A DNA stretch of 35,008 bases from an uncultured Eggerthellaceae bacterium (GTDB lineage Bacteria; Actinomycetota; Coriobacteriia; Coriobacteriales; Eggerthellaceae). The stretch is from NCBI GenBank assembly GCA_910588945.1, contig CAJUSF010000008.1, positions 1 through 35,008 of the forward strand, given 5' to 3'. The notes beneath the pieces were generated by a model. That model was not told where the DNA came from and made no database searches. It saw only the letters and a list, made by a program, of their open reading frames with translations. Below are positions 6,980 to 15,529 of this stretch, one piece after another (the first letter of the stretch is position 1; each line of letters begins with the position of its first letter). Made by a program: the position numbers and the translations under genes.

Positions 6980-8284
6980 TTAGTTTCTGTTGTCGATGAT
7001 ACGCTTGGCTTTACCTTCGCTGCGCTCGATCGATTTGGGCTCGACGAGCTTGATGTTCACCGCGATCTGCAGGTTGCTCTTGAGTTCAGATGCGAGTCTT
7101 GACTTGAGGTCCTCAAGCTTGCGTACCTCATCGATCGGGAATTCGGGAACGGTCTCAACGCGAAGTTCCACCCTATCGAGAACACCGTCGTTGGTGAGGA
7201 TGATCTGATATTGCGTCGCGATCTCGGGGAATTCCGTGATTACCTGCTCGATCTGGCTTGGGAAGACATTCACGCCACGGATGATGAGCATATCATCGGT
7301 GCGTCCGCGCAAACGGTCGATCTTGCGATGCGTGCGTCCACACGCGCACGGCTCGCTTACGATCCTCGTAACATCGCGTGTGCGGTAGCGGATGAGCGGG
7401 GTGCACTCGCGCGTGAGTGTGGTGATAACGAGCTCGCCCCACTGCCCGTCGGGGAGTACCTCGAGTGTTTCCGGGTCGACGATCTCGCAGTAGAACTGAT
7501 CCTCGGCGATATGCAATCCGCCGCGCTCGGCGCACTCCATAGCCACACCCGGTCCCATGATCTCGGAGAGTCCGTAAACGTCGCAATACTGAACGCCGAG
7601 CTTGTCTGCGATCTCCTGTCGCATATTCTCAGATGCCGGCTCAGCGCCGCAGATCACAGCCGAGATCTTGAATTCGCTTGCAGGGTCATATCCCATCTCG
7701 ATCGCCGTATCGGCGATGAGCAGCGCATAGGATGGCGTGCACGCAAGGATATCCGTGCCGAGGTCCTTCATCATCTGGATCTGGCGTTTCGTGTTGCCCG
7801 ACGATGTGGGGATGACGGTGCATCCGATCGCCTCGCCGCCTGCGTGTGCACCAAGGCCGCCCGTAAACAGCCCATATCCATAGGATACCTGTATCGTCGA
7901 CGCGTCCGAGCCGCCCACCATCGCGATGCCGCGCGCGAAGCAATTTCCCCAGTTCTTGAGGTCGGTTGCGGTGTGTCCGACGATGGTGGCCTGTCCTGTG
8001 GTTCCTGAGGAGGCATGTATGCGGGCAACATCTTCATTCTTGCGCGCGAACAGACCGAACGGATAGGCATCCCTCATGTCTTGTTTCGTGATGAACGGGA
8101 ACTTCGCCAAATCCTCGAGCGTTTCCAGATCGTCAAGGCCTACGCCTGCATCTGCGAAGGAACCGCGATAAAACTCTACGTTGTCATACGCATTCTTCAT
8201 CGAAGCCTTGAGATTTGCGAGCTGCAATTCGCGCAGTTGTTCTCGGGGCATCGTTTCTATCTCGGGCTGAAAGTATTGGGTCAT
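6980..8284 (-). CDS. paaK: Phenylacetate-CoA ligase
   Basis: The 434-residue protein belongs to the adenylate-forming ligases and activates phenylacetate, or a related aryl acid, to the CoA thioester with ATP. Seen are the P-loop-like SSGTTGQAT (about 92-100), YGYGLFTGG, the adenine-site YGLSEIMGPG, the hinge region CGRTHRKIDRLRGRTDDML and the late GKAKRI lysine. The frame is open to 8365, but AGGAGG lies six bases before the ATG at 8284, giving the usual family length. It precedes the ACT-protein gene. In anaerobes such pairs often accompany indolepyruvate ferredoxin oxidoreductase, giving aryl acids from aromatic amino acids; those genes are not in the window. A TATACT on the minus strand (8382-8387) is a possible -10. 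Confidence 0.93.
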   Translation of the reverse strand: MTQYFQPEIETMPREQLRELQLANLKASMKNAYDNVEFYRGSFADAGVGLDDLETLEDLAKFPFITKQDMRDAYPFGLFARKNEDVARIHASSGTTGQATIVGHTATDLKNWGNCFARGIAMVGGSDASTIQVSYGYGLFTGGLGAHAGGEAIGCTVIPTSSGNTKRQIQMMKDLGTDILACTPSYALLIADTAIEMGYDPASEFKISAVICGAEPASENMRQEIADKLGVQYCDVYGLSEIMGPGVAMECAERGGLHIAEDQFYCEIVDPETLEVLPDGQWGELVITTLTRECTPLIRYRTRDVTRIVSEPCACGRTHRKIDRLRGRTDDMLIIRGVNVFPSQIEQVITEFPEIATQYQIILTNDGVLDRVELRVETVPEFPIDEVRKLEDLKSRLASELKSNLQIAVNIKLVEPKSIERSEGKAKRIIDNRN

Positions 8285-8564
8285 CTGCAACCTCCTTGGT
8301 GGTCGGACGGTGTCGCACATCGTTTGCCTGAGGCTTACTGCATCGGCATTTGCTTTTCGCCTCATCGGCTGGAATTGGATAAGTATACGACCAACTTTGC
8401 CGATAAGGCGCGTTCAATTTCGGCGTTTATCGCGAGGGGGTGAATTTTTTGTCGCTTGCCATCTTGCATCTCGCTGGAGCAAAACGCGTAATATAATAGT
8501 CCGAACATTAAGTTTGGGCACTGCATCGTTGAGCACAATATCCGATACAAAAGGAAGTTTTCAG
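8285..8564. promoter_or_regulatory. Divergent paaK/alaS intergenic region with alaS promoter
   Basis: A perfect TATAAT is found at 8492-8497, 67 bp before the alaS start, making it the best -10 for alaS; its -35 is poor. On the minus strand TATACT (8382-8387) could serve paaK. I looked for a T-box leader before alaS (AGGGTGGNACCGCG and a terminator) and found none. The rest of the 280 bp holds no gene. Confidence 0.5.
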
Positions 8565-11201
8565 ATGGACTATATGACTACCGCCGAGATACGCGAGGCC
8601 TATCTAAGATACTTCGAGGAGAAGGGCAACAAGCGCATGCCCTCGTCCTCGCTCATTCCCGACGATCCCTCCCTTTTGCTCACGAGTGCGGGAATGGTGC
8701 AATTCAAGCCCTACTTCCTTCAGCAAAAGCAACTCGAAGAGCCCTATGTTGGCACCACCACCGTTCAAAAGTGCGTGCGCACAAACGATATCGACATCAT
8801 CGGCACCACCGGTCGTCACTTGAGCTTCTTCGAGATGCTCGGCAACTTCTCCTTCGGAAAATACTTCAAACGTGAGATGTGCTCTATGGCGCTTGATTTC
8901 TCTGTGAACGTGCTTGGCCTTCCCATCGAGAAGCTCCATTTCACGGTGTTTGAGAATGACGATGAGACGATCGGCATCTGGAAGGATCTAGGTATCGAGG
9001 ACAGCCATATCTCGCGTCTGGGCGAGGACGACAACTTCTGGCGCGCAGGCCCCACAGGTCCGTGTGGTCCGTGCTCGGAGCTCTATTACGATCAGGGGCC
9101 TGATTTTGGTTGCGGAAGCCCTGATTGCGCTCCGGGATGCGACTGCGATCGTTATCTTGAGTATTGGAATTGTGTGTTCACTCAGTTCGACGGACAGGAA
9201 GACGGTACGCTTGAGGAGCTTCCGAAGAAGAACATCGATACCGGAATGGGACTTGAGCGCATCGCCGCGATCATGCAGGGTGTTCAGAGCAACTATGAGA
9301 CAGACGTGCTCCGATCTCTGATCGCGGTAGGAGAGCGTCTTGCCGGTGTCACCTACGGAAAAGATAGCGCTACCGACCTCAGTCTTCGTATTATGGCGGA
9401 CCATTCGCGCGCGGTCACGTTTATGATCGCTGACGGAATCCTGCCTTCAAATGAAGGTCGGGGTTACGTTCTTCGACGTCTTTTGCGCCGTGCGATAATG
9501 AAGGCTCATCTGATCGGTGTGGACGGACCTTTCCTGAATGAATACGTCGATGAGATTGTCCGGCTTATGGGCGATGTTTATCCTGAGATCGTGGAGAACC
9601 GCGAGCTAGAGCGCAAGCTTATCCTTGCCGAGGAGGAACGCTTCGGCGCTACGCTTCGTCAGGGAAAGACCTATTTGGAAAGCGAGCTTTCAAAGCTTGA
9701 AGGCAAAACCCTTTCCGGAAAAACGGCATTTACGCTGCATGACACATACGGTTTTCCTGTAGAGATCACAGCTGAGATCGCAGGGGAGCAGGGGATCGAT
9801 ATCGACATGGATGCATTTGATGCTGCCATGGCCGATCAACGCGAGCGTGCCCGCAGTGCTGGTGCGAAGGATGCTGAGGCTGCTTGGTCGACATACGGCG
9901 GAATCTACGCCGATATCCTCAACGAAGTAGGGCCAACGAGTTTTGTGGGATATGACAATACTGAGTCATCATCGCGCATTCTTGCCATTGTCAAGCAGGG
10001 AGATCGTGTCGATTCAGCATCTGCAGGCGAGGAGGTCGAGATCGTGCTCGACATAACGCCGTTCTACGCTGAGATGGGCGGCGAGGTTGGAGACACGGGC
10101 CAGATCGTCAATGGCGATGTCAAGGCGCGCGTCGGCGACACCACAACTCCTGAGTCGGGTCTATATATCCATGCCTGCAAGATCGAAGGTGGAACTCTCA
10201 GCGTCGGAGACAACGTTATCGCTGCGGTGGATGTTGACCGTCGTCGCGCGATCGAGCGCAACCATACAGGAACGCATATACTTCATGCGGCACTGCGCAA
10301 GGTGCTCGGCGACCATGTCAAGCAGGCCGGATCTTATGTCGGGCCCGACAGGCTGCGTTTTGACTTCACGCATTTCGAGGCGCTCACACCTGAGCAGATC
10401 CGTGAAGTGGAAAGCGTTGCTAACGATAAGATCATGCAAGGGATTCCTACCTCAACCTATGAGACGACCCTCGATGAAGCTCGCGCTAAAGGAGTTACGG
10501 CGCTGTTCGGCGAGAAGTACGGCGAGAAGGTTCGCGTCGTTGAGGCCGGAGAGTTCTCGCAGGAGCTATGCGGCGGTTGTCATGTGAACAATACCGCTGA
10601 GATCGGCTTCATGAAGGTGACAGGCGAATCTAGCGTAGGCGCAAACCTTCGAAGGATCGAGGCCGTGACGAGCTTCGGCGCGCTTGCATATGTCAACAAG
10701 ATCGAAGACGAGCTCAAAGAGACGGCAGCCGAGCTCAAGGTTCCGATGTTCGATGTGTCCGAGCGCACAGCCGCTAATCTCAAAGCGTTCAAGGAGATCC
10801 AGCAGGCGGCAAAGCGCGCAAAGGAGACTGTGTCCGACGATGGTATTACGGCTCTTCTCGATCAAGCGGTAGAGGCGCCAGCGGGTTATCCTCTTATCAT
10901 CGCAAAGGCTCCCGCTTTGGAGTCGGGCGGTCAGAGGCATCTTTGGGATGTCATGCGCTCGCGTATGAGCGAGCCGGGTGCGATCGTCGTTGCGGGCGAA
11001 CATGACGGCAAGGTGGTGCTCATGGCCGCCGGCACAGACGAGGCCGTTGCGAAAGGGTTCGATGCTAACGCGCTCATCAAAGCCATGGGTCCTGCCATCG
11101 GTGGTGGCGGCGGCGGAAAGCCGACCATGGCGCAGGCCGGAGGCAAGAACGCCGCTGGGATAGACGATGCGCTTGAGATCGCAAGGAACATGCTTCTTTA
11201 G
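8565..11201 (+). CDS. alaS: Alanine-tRNA ligase
   Basis: The enzyme charges tRNA-Ala and edits mischarged serine or glycine. The 878 residues match the usual length. The class II catalytic domain starts near MTTAEIREAYLRYFEEKG, with TSAGMVQFKPYF and GRHLSFFEMLGNFSFG. The editing domain has the zinc-binding HTGTH (H567, H571) and CGGCH (C669, H673). The C-terminal DHHA1-like domain ends in a glycine-rich GGGGGGKP segment. The frame is open to 8310, but AAGGAAG is eight bases before the ATG at 8565 and homology starts there. It heads the block with ruvX, mltG and aroE, an order common in actinobacteria and Coriobacteriia. TATAAT at 8492-8497 is the likely promoter. Confidence 0.98.
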   Translation: MDYMTTAEIREAYLRYFEEKGNKRMPSSSLIPDDPSLLLTSAGMVQFKPYFLQQKQLEEPYVGTTTVQKCVRTNDIDIIGTTGRHLSFFEMLGNFSFGKYFKREMCSMALDFSVNVLGLPIEKLHFTVFENDDETIGIWKDLGIEDSHISRLGEDDNFWRAGPTGPCGPCSELYYDQGPDFGCGSPDCAPGCDCDRYLEYWNCVFTQFDGQEDGTLEELPKKNIDTGMGLERIAAIMQGVQSNYETDVLRSLIAVGERLAGVTYGKDSATDLSLRIMADHSRAVTFMIADGILPSNEGRGYVLRRLLRRAIMKAHLIGVDGPFLNEYVDEIVRLMGDVYPEIVENRELERKLILAEEERFGATLRQGKTYLESELSKLEGKTLSGKTAFTLHDTYGFPVEITAEIAGEQGIDIDMDAFDAAMADQRERARSAGAKDAEAAWSTYGGIYADILNEVGPTSFVGYDNTESSSRILAIVKQGDRVDSASAGEEVEIVLDITPFYAEMGGEVGDTGQIVNGDVKARVGDTTTPESGLYIHACKIEGGTLSVGDNVIAAVDVDRRRAIERNHTGTHILHAALRKVLGDHVKQAGSYVGPDRLRFDFTHFEALTPEQIREVESVANDKIMQGIPTSTYETTLDEARAKGVTALFGEKYGEKVRVVEAGEFSQELCGGCHVNNTAEIGFMKVTGESSVGANLRRIEAVTSFGALAYVNKIEDELKETAAELKVPMFDVSERTAANLKAFKEIQQAAKRAKETVSDDGITALLDQAVEAPAGYPLIIAKAPALESGGQRHLWDVMRSRMSEPGAIVVAGEHDGKVVLMAAGTDEAVAKGFDANALIKAMGPAIGGGGGGKPTMAQAGGKNAAGIDDALEIARNMLL

Positions 11202-11231
11202 CATAGGCATAGCGGCTGAGGGCTCTTCGAT

Positions 11232-11657
11232 ATGAGGATCATGGCACTTGACATTGGCGATGTGCGCACAGGCATCGCTGTGAGCGACCCGAGCGAGATG
11301 CTCGCATCGCCGATCTGCGTGCTTCCGAGCGCCGAGGTGGTATCGGGCGCCAAATCGTTCGCCCGTGTGCTCGATGATTGGGAACCTGAGCTATTGCTTT
11401 GCGGGCTCCCGCTTACATTGTCGGGCGAATACGGCCCTCAAGCTGACCACATTCGCGAAATCGCAGCCGTCATCTCGAAGAACGCCGATCTTCCCGTCGA
11501 GTTCGTGGATGAGCGGATGTCATCGACGGATGCAAAGCGCAAACTCCGCGAAATGGGATATGATGAAAAGACCATGCGCGGAAAAGTGGATATGATCGCT
11601 GCGAGCATCTTCTTGCAGTCGTGGTTGGATCGCAGATCAACGCAAGACGAAAGGTAG
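11232..11657 (+). CDS. ruvX: RuvX/YqgF Holliday-junction resolvase-like RNase H-fold protein
   Basis: The 141-residue protein starts MRIMALDIGDVRTGIAVSDP, with the RNase H-fold D-x-G-x-x-R-x-G motif (D7). It continues with CGLPLTLSG, the VDERMSS acidic motif and the closing DMIAASIFLQSWL aspartate. The family is linked to pre-16S rRNA 5'-end processing and has been proposed as a Holliday junction resolvase. It follows alaS by 30 bp and is six bases before the mltG start, so the three genes are likely co-transcribed. Confidence 0.95.
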   Translation: MRIMALDIGDVRTGIAVSDPSEMLASPICVLPSAEVVSGAKSFARVLDDWEPELLLCGLPLTLSGEYGPQADHIREIAAVISKNADLPVEFVDERMSSTDAKRKLREMGYDEKTMRGKVDMIAASIFLQSWLDRRSTQDER

Positions 11658-11662
11658 GACCT

Positions 11663-12781
11663 GTGGCATTCCATTCAAAGCAAGTCCCGATCTCATCTAG
11701 GAACTCTCGTGCAGCCCGCTCGGCACATGCGAAGGCCTCTCAGCAGTTCAAAACATACGACACCAGCGCCATTAAGCCAAAGCAGTCAAAAGCACCTATC
11801 ATTGTTGCTATTGTTGCCGCCGTTGTGGTGCTGTTGATAGCGTTCTTCGCGATCAGAGCCTGCACGCCTGCCGTTGAGCTTCTTCCTGAAGGTGAAGAGG
11901 CTATCGTTACCGTGGAGCAGGGCGAAGGCGCTCGAACGATCGCTGAAGAGCTGCAGTCGCAGCGTCTGATCGGCAATGCCGGGGCGTTCGTCGATCTTGT
12001 GAACAAGCGCAATGCGGCAAGCTCTCTCATTCCGGGTGTCTACCTCTTCAAAGGGGGCGCTACTCAAGAAGAGATACTCGATGCGCTTCTGATCGGCCCT
12101 TCAGCTACCGGAACCTCAGTTACCATTCCTGAAGGATTCACGCTTGCCGATATCGCTAACGCCGTCGCTGAGGCCACGGCAGGTCGAATACCTGCCGTCG
12201 ATATCATGGCCGCAGCATCTGATGCTTCGGTATATGCGGCAGACTATCCGTTCCTTGCTGAGGCGGGCAACAACTCGTTGGAGGGATATCTTTTCCCGAA
12301 GACCTACACGCTCTCTCCGACCGATGATGTAGACAGTGTCATCCGTATGATGCTCGATCAGTTCCAGATCGAAACCGCATCTATTGATTGGTCGTATCCT
12401 CAAAGCCAAGGTCTAAGCGAATATGACGTGCTCAAACTTGCTTCTATCGTGGAGAAAGAGTCCAATGCCGATAGCATGCCGACGATCGCATCTGTGTTTT
12501 ACAATCGCTTGAATTCCGAGCGTCCTTATCTCGAATCTGATGCTACGACCGCATATGAGGTCGGTCACGATCCGACGCCAGAGGATGTTCACGCAAACAC
12601 ACCATACAGCACCTATACGAATTCCGGTCTTCCGCCAACCCCGATCTGCAATCCGTCTTTGGCGGCCATCTTGGCGGTTTGCTCTCCGGACGAGACGGAC
12701 TATATGTTCTTCTTCACGAAAGCGGATGGCTCGCACGCTTTTAGCGTCACCTACGACGAACATCAAGCCACGTTCAACTGA
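11663..12781 (+). CDS. mltG: Endolytic murein transglycosylase MltG
   Basis: The protein cuts nascent peptidoglycan glycan strands at the outer face of the membrane. The start is GTG at 11663, with AAGGTAGGA upstream; the frame is open from 11621 inside ruvX. A basic cytoplasmic tail precedes one membrane segment (about residues 45-66). The YceG domain follows, with LEGYLFPKTY, the catalytic glutamate region ASIVEKES (about E264), VFYNRL and the closing PICNPSLAAI. The length of 372 residues is usual. The gene follows ruvX, and the aroE start lies 17 bp past its stop. Function is confident from the complete motif set. Confidence 0.95.
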   Translation: MAFHSKQVPISSRNSRAARSAHAKASQQFKTYDTSAIKPKQSKAPIIVAIVAAVVVLLIAFFAIRACTPAVELLPEGEEAIVTVEQGEGARTIAEELQSQRLIGNAGAFVDLVNKRNAASSLIPGVYLFKGGATQEEILDALLIGPSATGTSVTIPEGFTLADIANAVAEATAGRIPAVDIMAAASDASVYAADYPFLAEAGNNSLEGYLFPKTYTLSPTDDVDSVIRMMLDQFQIETASIDWSYPQSQGLSEYDVLKLASIVEKESNADSMPTIASVFYNRLNSERPYLESDATTAYEVGHDPTPEDVHANTPYSTYTNSGLPPTPICNPSLAAILAVCSPDETDYMFFFTKADGSHAFSVTYDEHQATFN

Positions 12782-12797
12782 TCTTCAGGTGAATGCA

Positions 12798-13718
12798 TTG
12801 AAGCAGGAGAACCTATATATCCTAGGGCGAGGCATATCGCATTCGAGATCGCCCGTGATGTATAACGCGCTCTATGAGAAGCTCGGGCTTGATTGGCACT
12901 ATGATTTCATGGATCTGCCATCGACCGAGAAGGCGCAGGAGTTTCTGGCCGCTCACGACTTTCTCTCTATCAACATCACAACGCCGTATAAGCCCGAGGC
13001 CTACAAGGCGGCAACCTACAAGGCAGCCACAGCTAAGCTTGCGCGAGGTGTTAACCTTCTTGTGAACAAGGACGGCGTGCTTGTCGGCTATAACGTTGAT
13101 GGTGATGGGTGCGTTTCTTGCCTCGAGCGCGAAGGAGTTGACTTCACCGATAAGCGTGTTGCGGTCTGCGGAACCGGTCCGACGTCCCTTTCTATCCTGC
13201 ATGCTTGCGCGCAGGCAGGTGCGAAGGAGCTGCTGCTTCTCGGACGCGATAAAGATCGCTGCTCTGAGGTGATCTCAAGGTATTTGGATGAGTATCATCA
13301 TCTTGCGTCCACGGCGATAGACCTTCCCTCTGCAATCGATGGGCATCTCAGCTTCGTTCAAGCCTACGAGAACGCGGATTTCAAATTCGGGAGCTATTCG
13401 ACTTCCAAGAACGCGATCGCTGCGGCAGATATCATCATCGATGCGACGTCGTTGGGCATGAATGCGGGTGACCCCGCGCCGTTCGATGCGTCGCTTCTAA
13501 GCGCGTCACAGGTCGTCATGGATACCGTCTACGGACATGGCATGACGCAGATGGTCGCAAATGCGAAAGAAGCAGGCTGTTACACATTCGATGGAGCGGG
13601 CATGCTTGTTGCGCAGGCTGTGATATCGGCCACCATCGTCTGCGAGATAGCGGGGGTCGATGTCGACGAGAGCTTTGATGGGATGTTCGACCTTATGTGG
13701 GACGCTGCCGGGTTTTAA
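12798..13718 (+). CDS. aroE: Shikimate dehydrogenase-like protein
   Basis: The family reduces 3-dehydroshikimate to shikimate with NADPH. Seen are SHSRSP for substrate binding, NITTPYK with its catalytic lysine, NVDGDG in place of the usual N-T-D-G, and the late DGAGMLVAQA. The dinucleotide loop reads CGTGPTSLS instead of the common GxGGA. The start is probably TTG at 12798, five bases after AGGTGA; the GTG at 12789 overlaps that site and is less likely. The frame is open upstream through mltG. It is followed by aroC after 71 bp. As the only aroE next to aroC-K-B-Q it should be the pathway enzyme, but the altered cofactor loop leaves NADPH preference open. Confidence 0.88.
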   Translation: MKQENLYILGRGISHSRSPVMYNALYEKLGLDWHYDFMDLPSTEKAQEFLAAHDFLSINITTPYKPEAYKAATYKAATAKLARGVNLLVNKDGVLVGYNVDGDGCVSCLEREGVDFTDKRVAVCGTGPTSLSILHACAQAGAKELLLLGRDKDRCSEVISRYLDEYHHLASTAIDLPSAIDGHLSFVQAYENADFKFGSYSTSKNAIAAADIIIDATSLGMNAGDPAPFDASLLSASQVVMDTVYGHGMTQMVANAKEAGCYTFDGAGMLVAQAVISATIVCEIAGVDVDESFDGMFDLMWDAAGF

Positions 13719-13744
13719 GCCGAACGAAACATCCATGTTGCGTC

Positions 13745-13758
13745 TTTAGCGCTAAAAT
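13745..13758 (+). promoter_or_regulatory. 12-bp palindrome overlapping a possible aroC -10
   Basis: TTTAGCGCTAAA (13745-13756) is a perfect palindrome, overlapped by TAAAAT (13753-13758) as a possible -10, 32 bp before the aroC start. It lies in the only sizeable gap inside the shikimate block (13719-13789), so it is a reasonable operator candidate. No clear -35 was found. Confidence 0.4.
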
Positions 13759-13789
13759 TGAATAAAGACCCACAACAGGAGCAGCGAAT

Positions 13790-14959
13790 ATGCAATACAT
13801 CACAGCAGGCGAGAGCCATGGTCCGGAGCTTACTACGATCGTAAGTGGAGTCCCGGCAGGTGTGGCCATTTCCATAGACCGGATAGATCGCGATCTCGCC
13901 CGTCGCCAAGGCGGCTACGGTAGAGGCGGCAGGCAGGCCATCGAAAGGGATAAGGCTACCATCACGAGCGGTGTTCGCTTCGGCATCACCACAGGTGCCC
14001 CGATCGCCATAACCGTACACAATCGCGATTGGCAGAATTGGACGGAGCGCATGGCTCATTTCGGGGAAGCGCCCGAAGGTCTTGTGCGCGAGGTCACGCC
14101 GCGACCGGGACACGCCGATCTTGTGGGCATCCTTCGCAACAACACGGACGATTGTCGCAACATCCTCGAGCGCTCGAGTGCGCGTGAGACCGCGGCACGG
14201 GTTGCTGCCACCGGTATCGCGCGAGAATTCCTCGCTGATCTTGGGGTCGAGATATTCAGCTATGTCACATCGATCGGATCGGTGCGGCTTTTCGAGGATG
14301 AAGACACGCTGGCAGAGCTCATACACAGCCCGGCGCCCATCGAGTTCTCCGAGGTCAGGTGTCCAGATGAACACACCTCGCAGGCGATGATGGCCGAGAT
14401 CGATGCCGCGCGTGCAGCCGGTGAGAGCCTTGGTGGCACCTTCAAGGTTGTAGCGACAGGGCTTGTGGCTGGTCTGGGCAATTTCGCAAGCGGGCCTGAG
14501 CGCCTCACCTCGAAGATTGGCGGCGCCATGTTCTCGATCCCTGCGATAAAAGGCGTCGAATTCGGTCTCGGATTCAAAGCTGCCGACCTTCCGGGATCGA
14601 AAGTTCACGATCCGATAGTGCTTGATGGTTGCGATTTCGTGCGCACGTCGAACAATGCGGGTGGTCTGGAAGGCGGAATGACGACAGGGATGCCGCTTGT
14701 GGTGAGCGCAGCCATGAAACCGATTCCGACGCTCATGAATCCCCTTCGCACCATAAATATAGATACGCTTGAAGTCGAAGAAGCTTCAAGGGAGCGAAGC
14801 GATGTATGTGCCGTTCCAGCTGCCGCGATTGTTGCCGAAGGGGAACTTGCGATGGTGCTCGCTGATGCATACACGCAAACGTTTGGCTGCACATCGATGG
14901 CTGATCTGCGAGCGAATATCGAGTCCTACAAGGCGCGTTTGGCTACGATGGGCCGATAG
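13790..14959 (+). CDS. aroC: Chorismate synthase
   Basis: The enzyme removes phosphate from 5-enolpyruvylshikimate-3-phosphate using reduced FMN, giving chorismate. The protein has 389 residues. Signature regions include GESHGPELTTIVSGVPAG (about 6-23), RRQGGYGRGGRQ, the RPGHADLVG signature, RSSARETAARVA, and the late GGMTTGMPLVVSAAMKPIP. ACAGGAG precedes the ATG. The stop is directly followed by the aroK ATG, so translation is probably coupled. The gene for EPSP synthase (aroA) is not in the window. Confidence 0.98.
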   Translation: MQYITAGESHGPELTTIVSGVPAGVAISIDRIDRDLARRQGGYGRGGRQAIERDKATITSGVRFGITTGAPIAITVHNRDWQNWTERMAHFGEAPEGLVREVTPRPGHADLVGILRNNTDDCRNILERSSARETAARVAATGIAREFLADLGVEIFSYVTSIGSVRLFEDEDTLAELIHSPAPIEFSEVRCPDEHTSQAMMAEIDAARAAGESLGGTFKVVATGLVAGLGNFASGPERLTSKIGGAMFSIPAIKGVEFGLGFKAADLPGSKVHDPIVLDGCDFVRTSNNAGGLEGGMTTGMPLVVSAAMKPIPTLMNPLRTINIDTLEVEEASRERSDVCAVPAAAIVAEGELAMVLADAYTQTFGCTSMADLRANIESYKARLATMGR

Positions 14960-15529
14960 ATGCAGCGCAATCAAACTGATAAGGAGCACGTAAGCGAGCT
15001 TACAAAGCCCGTGTTCCTCATTGGATTTATGGGCGCGGGAAAATCGAGCGTGGCGCGAAAGCTCGCACGCATGTGCGGCGTGGCATCGGTGGATATGGAC
15101 AAATACATCGAGCGAAAAGCCGGGCGCTCCATTCCCGATATTTTTTCCGATGTAGGCGAAAAGGGGTTTCGCGCGATTGAAACGCAAGTGCTCCGCGAAC
15201 TTGCCGATGACAGCTATCATATGCTCGTCTCGTGCGGAGGCGGCATAGTGGTCAAAGAGGAGAATATCGAGATCCTTAAAGATAAGGGCTATGTCATCCA
15301 TCTTGTGGTGGATGTGGATGAGGCGTCTAGGCGGATAAGCGATAAGTCCTCGCGCCCGTTGTTCTCCGATCTTGAGAGCGCACGTGCGCGCCTCGATGAG
15401 CGCCGCCCGGCCTATGAGGCGGCTGCCGATGCGAATGTGCTTACGTGCGGAAAAAGCGTCTATCAGATAGCGCTCGAGGTAAAAGCGCTATTGGAGCAGG
15501 AAGGTGTGTTATGCCGGCAACCAAGATAG
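14960..15529 (+). CDS. aroK: Shikimate kinase
   Basis: The protein has 189 residues and phosphorylates shikimate at the 3-hydroxyl with ATP. Seen are the Walker A GFMGAGKSS (about 22-30), the substrate-binding D-x-D (VDMDKYIE), CGGGIV for the shikimate site, and the lid arginine in SRPLF. The ATG follows the aroC stop with no gap, and the 3' end overlaps aroB by 19 bases. The first 15 residues are an unconserved extension with a poor Shine-Dalgarno site, consistent with translational coupling to aroC. Confidence 0.96.
   Translation: MQRNQTDKEHVSELTKPVFLIGFMGAGKSSVARKLARMCGVASVDMDKYIERKAGRSIPDIFSDVGEKGFRAIETQVLRELADDSYHMLVSCGGGIVVKEENIEILKDKGYVIHLVVDVDEASRRISDKSSRPLFSDLESARARLDERRPAYEAAADANVLTCGKSVYQIALEVKALLEQEGVLCRQPR

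Noticed and set aside
6801..7102. Plus-strand frames encoding Trp-Ser or Val-Leu repeats
   Set aside because: They are translations of the CTTGGT tandem repeat and lack start context and homology.
7211..8008. 265-codon open frame on the plus strand
   Set aside because: It lies fully antisense to paaK, has no recognisable domain and no good start context; it is a shadow frame of the GC-biased codons.
8285..8564. T-box leader for alaS
   Set aside because: No T-box sequence and no terminator/antiterminator pair were found.
10566..11210. 214-codon open frame on the minus strand
   Set aside because: Antisense to the C-terminal part of alaS, no family features.
13715..14608. 297-codon open frame on the minus strand
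   Set aside because: Antisense to aroC, whose protein is clearly real; the translated sequence has no family features.
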